Source: Fidelibacterota bacterium (GTDB taxonomy: Bacteria; Fidelibacterota; UBA2242). Taken from it: a stretch of DNA of 5,088 nt. The position numbers and the translations under genes were made by a program. The notes beneath the pieces are model-generated. The model was not told where the DNA came from and made no database searches. It was given only the letters and a program-made list of their open reading frames with translations. The stretch is from assembly GCA_023229045.1 (NCBI GenBank), contig JALOAB010000175.1, forward strand, positions 1 through 5,088, given 5' to 3'. Shown piece by piece: positions 1 through 5,088 of the stretch. How positions within the stretch are numbered: position 1 is the stretch's first letter; each line of letters starts with the position of its first letter.

Positions 1-2
1 TG

Positions 3-119
3 GTAAAGAAGAAGAAAAAAAGAAAATTTCACATTTCTTCGGGTGGTCGGTCGACGATTTTCATCCTCACAGCCGTTCTTATTTTTTTAGTGGTGATTGT
101 TCTGCTCTGGGGTTGCTAA
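3..119 (+). CDS. 3' end of an unidentified gene; product ends in a single membrane helix
   Basis: Only the last 38 codons are in the window and the gene continues upstream. The visible tail starts with a strongly basic stretch (VKKKKKRKF), followed by a short polar linker and then about 19 hydrophobic residues (TIFILTAVLIFLVVIVLLW), ending Gly-Cys-stop. This looks like a C-terminal transmembrane segment with the lysine-rich side in the cytoplasm, as in a tail-anchored membrane protein. I do not recognise the family. A second frame (positions 2-163) is also open here and gives a product starting GKEEEKKK, but it lacks any protein-like pattern, so I prefer the frame with the membrane helix. The run of seven A at 15-21 lies where the two frames diverge in character, so a frameshift or sequencing error there is possible. 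Confidence 0.5.
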   Translation, partial: VKKKKKRKFHISSGGRSTIFILTAVLIFLVVIVLLWGC

Positions 120-195
120 AGCTAAGAGTATTGAGACCAATCGGTCATTTCGAGTGCTATTAAAGGATATAAAAATCGCTATCAGACAGCGCAAT

Positions 196-213
196 TTGAA
201 TTCAATTTGTTAG
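196..213 (+). repeat. Short near-repeat, copy 1 (TTGAATTCAATTTGTTAG)
   Basis: This 18-base stretch matches 544-561 at 15 positions, including an exact 11-base core CAATTTGTTAG. It contains the palindrome TTGAATTCAA (196-205). A related, looser version, CAATTTGGCTAG, lies at 261-272. The repeat is short and in AT-rich DNA, so chance is a real alternative. Confidence 0.3.
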
Positions 214-299
214 TTGCTTTTCCTGAGCATACTATTTAGTCCTATCATTGACGCGCCGCACAATTTGGCTAGCATATCAAAAAAATAAAGAAATTTATT

Positions 300-342
300 T
301 TGTAGATAAGATTTCAAATTCATATTTTATCTGCGATTTTTT
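300..342 (+). terminator. Possible intrinsic terminator: AT-rich stem followed by T6
   Basis: Positions 300-312 pair with 324-336 over 13 consecutive positions (three of them G-U) around an 11-base loop, and a run of six T (337-342) follows directly. This is the layout of a factor-independent terminator on the + strand and could end transcription coming from the membrane-protein gene that stops at 119. The stem is AT-rich and therefore weak, and it lies about 180 bases past that stop codon. Confidence 0.4.
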
Positions 343-457
343 GAAATAATTGAATTGAAAATGCAGATTCCTATTTTTAATAATAATAAGCCACCTCTCC
401 TCTTAAACCAATGCGAAAATTCTGGTTATGTTAAAAAGAGAACATTACGCCGGGGAA

Positions 458-517
458 TAACGCATCCTAAACGATGGGATGTTTTACAGGCAATAGGAAT
501 TTGCCAGTCAGGTTGGC
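458..517 (+). other. Cluster of small hairpins, two of them mutually exclusive
   Basis: Hairpin A pairs 458-468 with 476-486, with one mismatch and two G-U pairs around a 7-base loop. Hairpin B pairs GGCAA (489-493) with TTGCC (501-505). An alternative hairpin C pairs GCCA (503-506) with TGGC (514-517) and cannot form together with B because they share 503-505. If transcription starts upstream of this point, these would sit in the glmS leader. If it starts at the promoter candidate at 544-573 they would not be in the transcript. No known riboswitch class is recognised. Confidence 0.3.
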
Positions 518-543
518 GCAATTCGCATTTTTATAAAGGAACC

Positions 544-561
544 TTGACACCAATTTGTTAG
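544..561 (+). repeat. Short near-repeat, copy 2 (TTGACACCAATTTGTTAG)
   Basis: This is the second copy of the 18-base near-repeat at 196-213, with 15 of 18 positions identical. Its first six bases are a perfect -35 hexamer (TTGACA), so the similarity may partly reflect a promoter or regulator-binding context rather than a mobile or duplicated element. Confidence 0.3.
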
Positions 562-573
562 CCGGTTCACAAT
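544..573 (+). promoter_or_regulatory. Candidate sigma70-like promoter for glmS
   Basis: A perfect -35 hexamer TTGACA (544-549) is followed after 18 bases by CACAAT (568-573), which matches four of six -10 positions. Transcription would start near 580, giving a leader of about 60 bases before the glmS start at 640. The -10 is imperfect and the promoter preference of this organism is unknown. An alternative pair, TTGAAT (350-355) and TATTTT (372-377), lies further upstream and would place the hairpins at 458-517 in the leader. Confidence 0.35.
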
Positions 574-639
574 CTCATTTCGATTAAAATCAGTCATTGT
601 TCCACCGCATAACTCATATCATCAGACAAGGAGCTATAA

Positions 640-2439
640 ATGTGTGGCATTGTTGCCTATATCGGTGAAAAATCGGCCGTTCCCTTATTAATGGAGGGTC
701 TTAAAAAACTCGAATACCGTGGTTATGACAGCGCCGGGATTTGTATTGCATGCAATCATCGGCTGGAAGTAATAAAAAGAAGCGGCCGGATTGCTGAACT
801 TGAAAAAGTCGCCCGACTAAATGAAATCTCAGCCCGGATCGGCATCGCCCATACCCGCTGGGCTACCCATGGCGCCCCGAATGAAATCAACGCCCATCCG
901 CACCTCTCCTGCCATGGTGAAATCGCCGTTGTGCATAATGGTATAATCGAGAATTTCCGCAGTCTAAAAGATATGTTGACCAAGGAAGGTCACCAATTCA
1001 CCTCCGATACCGATACTGAAGTGCTCGCCCACCTAATCGAAAAATTCTATCAGGGCGATTTGGCGACAGCGGTTATCAAAGCCCTGCATAATGTCGAAGG
1101 TACTTTTGGAATCGCTGTTTTACACAAAGATGAAGAGCGCCTCGTGATCGCCCGGCGTGGCTCACCGATCATAATCGGCCTGGGACAGCGTGAAACTATC
1201 GTAGCCTCGGATGCCGTTTCCATTATCCCGCATACTAAAAAAGTCATTTACCTGAATGACAACGAAATCGCCATAATTGGCATGCACGACTACCGACTCC
1301 AAAATCTCAATGGTGAATCAATTGCCAACGATATTCAGGAAATCCGCTGGAATATCGAACAAATCGAGAAACGCGGCTTCAAACATTTCATGCTGAAGGA
1401 AATCTTCGAACAGCCCGAAGCGATCCGCAATACCATGCGCGGACGAATTACCAATGGTCAAATCAAACTATCGTTGCATACCGATATCAGTCGTATCAAA
1501 CGCATCATTATCGCGGCTTGCGGCACCAGCTGGCATTCAGCCCTGATCGGGAAAAACCTGATCGAAAAATATACCGGAATTCCAACCGAAGTCGACTACG
1601 CTTCCGAATTTCGTTACCGGCAGTCAATTATCAACCGCGACGTTCTCCTGATCGTGATTTCACAATCCGGTGAAACCGCCGATACTCTGGCCGCACTGCG
1701 CAAAGCCAAAACCGCCGGCACCCAGACTTTTGGACTCGTGAATGTTGTCGGTTCGACGATCGCCCGCGAAGTCGAATCGGGCGTTTATCTGCACGCCGGC
1801 CCGGAGATCGGGGTCGCCAGCACCAAAGCCTTCCTCTGTCAGGTCGTCGCGCTCCTGCTCTTGGCGCTTTACATTAAACAACAAAACGGAGAGCAGATCG
1901 ATCCCACCCTTCTGGAAAAAATCGAAGCGATTCCCGAACAAATTCAGCAGGTCACCGAACGTTCCGACGAACTCCGTGAAATTGCCGCGGCTTATCTGGC
2001 TAATCGCAATTTTCTCTATCTCGGACGCGGGATCAATTATCCGGTAGCATTGGAGGGCGCCCTGAAACTCAAGGAAATTTCCTACATCCACGCCGAAGGT
2101 TATCCCGCCGCTGAGATGAAACACGGTCCGATCGCCCTGATCGATGCTAATATGCCAGTCGTTTTTATCGCTACCAAGGGCGCTGTCTTCGATAAAGTCA
2201 TCAGCAATATGCAGGAGGTCAAAGCCCGCGGCGGAATCATTCTGACAATCACCGACCATGACAATCCGTACCTGCGGGAACTCTCCAACCATTTGATGAT
2301 CGTGCCGGAAACCCTCGAAGACCTTTCGCCGCTGATAAACGTGATCCCTCTGCAACTGCTGGCCTATCACATCGCCGACCTGAAAGGTCTGAATGTCGAT
2401 AAACCGCGCAATCTGGCCAAATCGGTCACGGTCGAATAA
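640..2439 (+). CDS. glmS: Glutamine--fructose-6-phosphate aminotransferase (isomerizing)
   Basis: GlmS converts fructose-6-phosphate and glutamine to glucosamine-6-phosphate and glutamate, the first committed step to UDP-GlcNAc for peptidoglycan and lipopolysaccharide. It acts in the cytoplasm as a dimer or larger oligomer. The 599-residue product is close to the 609 of E. coli. The N-terminal class II glutaminase domain (about 1-220) begins MCGIV, so removal of Met exposes the nucleophile Cys2. Arg73-Trp74, His77, Asn100-Gly101 and Asp125 match conserved glutamine-site residues. Two SIS sugar-isomerase domains follow: the first (about 285-420) has CGTSWHS at 294-300 and SQSGET at 341-346; the second (about 450-590) carries Glu472, Lys476, Glu479 and Lys494-His495, equivalent to E. 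coli Glu481, Lys485, Glu488 and Lys503-His504. Lys594 in the terminal NLAKSVTVE matches E. coli Lys603. All key residues are present, so the enzyme should be active. The start is fixed by MCGIV and by AAGGAG (628-633), six bases upstream. Confidence 0.98.
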   Translation: MCGIVAYIGEKSAVPLLMEGLKKLEYRGYDSAGICIACNHRLEVIKRSGRIAELEKVARLNEISARIGIAHTRWATHGAPNEINAHPHLSCHGEIAVVHNGIIENFRSLKDMLTKEGHQFTSDTDTEVLAHLIEKFYQGDLATAVIKALHNVEGTFGIAVLHKDEERLVIARRGSPIIIGLGQRETIVASDAVSIIPHTKKVIYLNDNEIAIIGMHDYRLQNLNGESIANDIQEIRWNIEQIEKRGFKHFMLKEIFEQPEAIRNTMRGRITNGQIKLSLHTDISRIKRIIIAACGTSWHSALIGKNLIEKYTGIPTEVDYASEFRYRQSIINRDVLLIVISQSGETADTLAALRKAKTAGTQTFGLVNVVGSTIAREVESGVYLHAGPEIGVASTKAFLCQVVALLLLALYIKQQNGEQIDPTLLEKIEAIPEQIQQVTERSDELREIAAAYLANRNFLYLGRGINYPVALEGALKLKEISYIHAEGYPAAEMKHGPIALIDANMPVVFIATKGAVFDKVISNMQEVKARGGIILTITDHDNPYLRELSNHLMIVPETLEDLSPLINVIPLQLLAYHIADLKGLNVDKPRNLAKSVTVE

Positions 2440-2455
2440 GCCGAAGTCTGACCGA
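2422..2455 (+). terminator. GC-rich hairpin enclosing the glmS stop codon
   Basis: TCGGTCA (2422-2428) pairs perfectly with TGACCGA (2449-2455). Inside it CGGT (2429-2432) can pair with GCCG (2440-2443), leaving a 7-base loop that contains the TAA stop and a 5-base bulge on the 3' side. The stem is much stronger than expected by chance, but no proper T tract follows, only TTT at 2461-2463, so it is not a textbook terminator. It may instead protect the 3' end of the mRNA or slow the polymerase. A second, AT-only stem (2474-2480 with 2488-2494) lies just downstream. Confidence 0.35.
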
Positions 2456-2513
2456 GCCACTTTAATACGGCGAAAAAATTTGACCGCAATTTTTCCCATT
2501 GAGGCTTTTATTT

Positions 2514-2526
2514 GCTTAAATTAAGC
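2514..2526. promoter_or_regulatory. 13-base palindrome GCTTAAATTAAGC upstream of the M16 pair
   Basis: GCTTAA and TTAAGC are perfect inverted halves around a central A, 13 bases before the ribosome binding site of the first M16 gene. The position fits an operator for a dimeric regulator of the protease pair, but this is inference from symmetry and place only. It lies across the N-terminal codons of a possible upstream TTG start (2512), which argues that this stretch is not translated. Confidence 0.25.
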
Positions 2527-2538
2527 GGGTTTTACTTT

Positions 2539-2542
2539 GGAG
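2539..2542 (+). promoter_or_regulatory. Ribosome binding site that decides the start of the first M16 gene
   Basis: GGAG lies five bases before the ATG at 2548. The reading frame is also open back to a TTG at 2512, which would add 12 residues, but that codon has no Shine-Dalgarno sequence. Starting at 2548 places a basic N-terminus directly before the hydrophobic core of a signal peptide, so ATG 2548 is the better start. Confidence 0.65.
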
Positions 2543-2547
2543 TAATT

Positions 2548-3882
2548 ATGCTGAAAGAGTTTGGAATCGGATTAAGTCTCATTCTCAGTATCTGTTTAGT
2601 TTGTCAGGCGACTGAGCCAATATTTCCCTACAAATACAATATTGAAGTTCTGCCAAATGGTTTGAAGGTCATTACGATTCCGATGGAAAGCAACGGGATT
2701 GTAGCGTATTATTCGATAACCCGCACCGGTAGCCGCGATGAATGGGAACCCGCTCACAGCGGCTTTGCCCATTTATTCGAACACATGATGTTCCGCGGTA
2801 CCGAAAAGTATCCCGGTCCGCTTTATGACAAAATCATGACCGAGTTGGGCGCCGACGCCAATGCCTACACGACTGATGATTACACCTGCTATCATCTCAA
2901 TTTCGCCGCCACCGATTTGGAGAAGATTATCGAAATGGAAAGCGATCGCTTTATTGACTTGAAATATAACGAGCAGGATTTCAAGACCGAAACCGGCGCG
3001 GTTTACGGTGAATACCTGAAAGGTAAGATCAGCCCGTGGTTTGTCCTGTACGAAAAACTCTATGATACCGCCTTCGATAAACACACCTATAAACACACCA
3101 CAATCGGATTTGAAGCCGATGTAAAAGCCATGCCGGGCATGTATAAATATAGTAAATCGTTTTTTAAGCGCTATTACCGGCCGGAAAACGTCGTCCTGCT
3201 GATCGTCGGTCAAATCGAAACTGCCCGCACTCTCGAACTCATCCACAAATATTACGGCAAATGGCAGTCGGGCTACGTCGCTCCGCAAATCGCATCCGAA
3301 CCGCCCCAGACCGCCGAACGCATCGCCGAAGTCAGCTATCCCGGGAAGACTCTGCCGATCCTTATGGTAGCCTATAAAAGCGACGCCTATGACCCGGACA
3401 ATCGCCTGTACATCGCAGGTCTTCTGCTTGAACAATTAGCTTTTGGTGAGAATAGTGACCTCTACAAGCGTTTAGTATTGAAAGAACAAAAGGTTGAGTT
3501 CATCACGGCTAATTTTTCAGTAAACCGTGACGCTAAACTAAACGAGATTTATACCATGGTCAAATCTGAAGACGATCTGGATTACGTCCGCGAACAGATT
3601 TATATGACTATGGAGCAGTTCAAAACCGAAGTGGTTGATGATACCCGACTGGAAGAGCTGAAGATGCACCTCAGGTATAGCTTCCTGATGTATTTGGATA
3701 CTCCGGATAATGTTGCCGGTAATCTGGCTAATTATATCGCTATCACCGGCGGTATCGAAACAGTTAACCAGCTTTTTGCTAATATTATGACTGTCACAGC
3801 GGTTGACATCCAGGAAGCCGCCCAATATTACGGTATGCCCGCGAAAAGAACCGTTATTATCCTCAAAGGAGTCGAGTCATGA
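2548..3882 (+). CDS. M16-family zinc protease, catalytic subunit with signal peptide
   Basis: The 444-residue product is a one-unit M16 peptidase of the short (M16B, processing-peptidase-like) type. Residues 1-21 form a signal peptide (MLKEFGIGLSLILSICLVCQA, likely cut before TEP), so it should be exported. There is no acceptable lipobox. The N-terminal M16 domain (about 33-180) carries the inverted zinc motif H75-L-F-E78-H79. E155 lies 76 residues past H79, the spacing of the third zinc ligand in mitochondrial processing peptidase beta, and E148 is the usual second acidic residue seven positions before it. The C-terminal M16 domain (about 187-375) contains SDLYKRL at 303-309. At the positions where active single-chain relatives have the Arg/Tyr substrate-binding pair, this protein has Val310 and Glu317 or Phe318, so the pair is missing. 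The gene overlaps the next by four bases, and that gene's product keeps the pair. Metalloprotease class is certain; the substrate is unknown. Confidence 0.93.
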   Translation: MLKEFGIGLSLILSICLVCQATEPIFPYKYNIEVLPNGLKVITIPMESNGIVAYYSITRTGSRDEWEPAHSGFAHLFEHMMFRGTEKYPGPLYDKIMTELGADANAYTTDDYTCYHLNFAATDLEKIIEMESDRFIDLKYNEQDFKTETGAVYGEYLKGKISPWFVLYEKLYDTAFDKHTYKHTTIGFEADVKAMPGMYKYSKSFFKRYYRPENVVLLIVGQIETARTLELIHKYYGKWQSGYVAPQIASEPPQTAERIAEVSYPGKTLPILMVAYKSDAYDPDNRLYIAGLLLEQLAFGENSDLYKRLVLKEQKVEFITANFSVNRDAKLNEIYTMVKSEDDLDYVREQIYMTMEQFKTEVVDDTRLEELKMHLRYSFLMYLDTPDNVAGNLANYIAITGGIETVNQLFANIMTVTAVDIQEAAQYYGMPAKRTVIILKGVES

Positions 3883-5088
3883 AAACCAAAACCGTTTTAA
3901 TATATCTCTGGGGATTTATGACTAGCCTTTTAATATCAAGTTGCGCAAAAATTGACGACTCGCAATGTGTGCTCTTACCGGTTGCGGAAGACCCGACCAT
4001 CTGCTTCCGGATTTACTTCAAGGTCGGTTCCCATGACGACCCAATTGGTAAGGAAGGATTAGCCTATCTAACCTCTCAAATGTTGACAGATGCGGCTACC
4101 CAAAATAATTCCTACGACGAAATTATTGCCAAACTCTTTCCACTTGCGGCTTCGTATAACTCCTCGGTTTCAGTCGAAATGACCGTAATCTCCGGGCGTG
4201 TTCATAAAGACAATCTCACTGCCTACTATCCGCTTCTAACCGACGCGATTCTCAAGCCGGCTTTCAATGAAGACGATTTTAATCGCCTGAAAAGTAATAT
4301 CCTGAATTATCTCGAAAATGTTCTGAAATATGCCAACGACGAAGAACTTGGAAAAGCCGTTTTATACCAAACAATCTTCGAGGGTACCGCTTATGGTCAC
4401 CTGCCTGAAGGATTGATTAACAGTCTCCAGAATATTTCACTTGATGACATTCGTGATTTTTACCGAAAAATGTATAATCGCCAGAACGTAGTCATCGGAT
4501 TAGGCGGCGGGTATGATAATTTTACGCTGGAAAAATTGAAAAAAGACCTGGCTAAACTGCCGTCAGGAACTGAAAACATCGCGACCAAAAATGTTCCTTA
4601 CGACATAGAAGGCTTAAAGGTCACAATCGTCGAGAAAGAAGCTAACGCTACCGCAATCAGCCTCGGTTTCCCGATCAATATCACCCGCGACAATCCGGAA
4701 TGGTATGCGCTGGCGGTCGCCAACTCCTGGTTCGGCGAACACCGCAACTCCAGCAGTCATCTCTATCAGGTCATTCGCGAAGCCCGTGGCCTTAACTACG
4801 GCGATTATAGTTATATCGAACATTTTCCAAACGGCGGTCGCCGCCAGTTTCCGCCAGTCAATGTCGCCCGCCATCAACAAATCTTCGAAATCTGGATCCG
4901 CCCGGTACCGAACGAAACCCGCCATTTCGTCCTGCGAGCGACCCTGCGCGAACTGACCAACCTCGTCGAAAACGGCCTGACAAAAGCGCAGTTCGAACTG
5001 ACCCGCAATTTCCTACAAAAATATATTCTGCATTACGCTCCGACAACCATGATGCGGCTGGGCTATGCCATGGACGATCGCTTCTATG
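3879..5088 (+). CDS. M16-family non-catalytic partner subunit, predicted lipoprotein (3' end outside window)
   Basis: The 403 visible residues are an M16-fold protein cut by the window end, probably missing several dozen residues. The N-terminus has a hydrophobic core ending LLISSC, a lipobox with lipidation at Cys22, so the protein should be membrane-anchored and face the periplasm or cell surface. The N-terminal M16 domain (about 38-180) aligns with its neighbour, but the zinc motif is replaced: GLAYLTSQM at 60-68 stands where the partner has GFAHLFEHM, so neither His nor the catalytic Glu remains. The C-terminal domain keeps LYQVIREARGLNYG (295-308), with Arg300 and Tyr307 seven residues apart as in the known M16 substrate-binding pair. 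The start ATG overlaps the upstream stop as ATGA, with AAAGGAG (3865-3871) seven bases before it, so the two are probably translationally coupled and made in equal amounts. It is best read as the binding subunit of a heterodimer. The 3' part is richer in GC than the start. Confidence 0.92.
   Translation, partial: MKTKTVLIYLWGFMTSLLISSCAKIDDSQCVLLPVAEDPTICFRIYFKVGSHDDPIGKEGLAYLTSQMLTDAATQNNSYDEIIAKLFPLAASYNSSVSVEMTVISGRVHKDNLTAYYPLLTDAILKPAFNEDDFNRLKSNILNYLENVLKYANDEELGKAVLYQTIFEGTAYGHLPEGLINSLQNISLDDIRDFYRKMYNRQNVVIGLGGGYDNFTLEKLKKDLAKLPSGTENIATKNVPYDIEGLKVTIVEKEANATAISLGFPINITRDNPEWYALAVANSWFGEHRNSSSHLYQVIREARGLNYGDYSYIEHFPNGGRRQFPPVNVARHQQIFEIWIRPVPNETRHFVLRATLRELTNLVENGLTKAQFELTRNFLQKYILHYAPTTMMRLGYAMDDRFY

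Larger units (their letters stand above)
120..639. other. Long intergenic region upstream of glmS
   Basis: This 520-base gap has no convincing gene on either strand. The first half is AT-rich, particularly 270-390. The second half (440-560) is more balanced and can form small hairpins. One 68-codon reading frame (355-561) exists, but it starts with TTG, has no Shine-Dalgarno sequence and resembles nothing I know. The recognisable elements are a stem with T tract (300-342), the hairpins at 458-517, the short near-repeat (196-213 and 544-561) and a promoter-like pair (544-573). I looked for the glmS ribozyme core that precedes glmS in many Firmicutes and did not find it. Confidence 0.6.

Noticed and set aside
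355..561. 68-codon reading frame on the + strand in the glmS upstream gap
   Set aside because: It starts with TTG, has no Shine-Dalgarno sequence, resembles no family I know, and its end overlaps the best glmS promoter candidate. It is more likely non-coding, though a decayed gene fragment cannot be excluded.
120..639. glmS self-cleaving ribozyme
   Set aside because: The conserved cleavage-site and core strands of the ribozyme are not present. The short GCGCC at 253-257 is not in the right context.
1660..2499. 279-codon open frame antisense to glmS
   Set aside because: It lies entirely against a conserved, intact glmS coding strand and its product has no recognisable domain. Long antisense frames are expected from the codon pattern of such genes.
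2512..2547. Longer N-terminus of the first M16 protein from TTG 2512
   Set aside because: No Shine-Dalgarno sequence precedes it, it would displace the signal peptide by 12 residues, and GGAG at 2539-2542 serves ATG 2548.
2773..3435. 220-codon open frame antisense to the first M16 gene
   Set aside because: It is a shadow of the real M16 reading frame: no ribosome binding site or recognisable domain, and the opposite strand carries the HxxEH motif and signal peptide.
640..5088. glmS and the M16 pair as one functional system
   Set aside because: They share strand only. A 108-base gap with a strong hairpin separates them, and no biochemical link between hexosamine synthesis and this protease is indicated by the sequence.

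Overview
The window looks like part of the chromosome of a Gram-negative bacterium. Both genes of the downstream pair have N-terminal export signals: one a signal peptidase I type, the other a lipoprotein type. Base composition is moderate, with AT-rich gaps between genes. The style recalls FCB-group or related uncultured lineages, but nothing here fixes the taxon. I see no insertion sequence, tRNA, rRNA, CRISPR array or phage gene.

Layout, all genes on the + strand. Positions 3-119 are the 3' end of an unidentified gene whose product ends in a lysine-rich stretch and one membrane helix. Positions 120-639 hold no convincing gene. They contain an AT-rich stem with a T tract (300-342), two or three small hairpins (458-517), a short near-repeat (196-213 and 544-561), and a sigma70-like promoter candidate (544-573) just before glmS. 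Positions 640-2439 are an intact glmS, the glutamine-dependent enzyme that makes glucosamine-6-phosphate for cell-wall and lipopolysaccharide precursors. Its stop codon lies in the loop of a GC-rich hairpin (2422-2455). The 108-base gap to the next gene also holds a 13-base palindrome (2514-2526).

Positions 2548-3882 and 3879-5088 (cut by the window end) are two M16-family (insulinase/pitrilysin-type) genes overlapping by four bases (ATGA). The first keeps the zinc site HxxEH plus the distal Glu but lacks the Arg/Tyr substrate-binding pair of the C-terminal half. The second lacks the zinc site but keeps the Arg/Tyr pair and is a predicted lipoprotein. This reciprocal loss is what is known from hetero-subunit M16 proteases (mitochondrial processing peptidase, Sphingomonas SPH2681/SPH2682). 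The simplest reading is one heterodimeric periplasmic zinc protease, probably anchored to a membrane through the second subunit. Nothing in the sequence links glmS to this protease functionally; they appear to be neighbours only.
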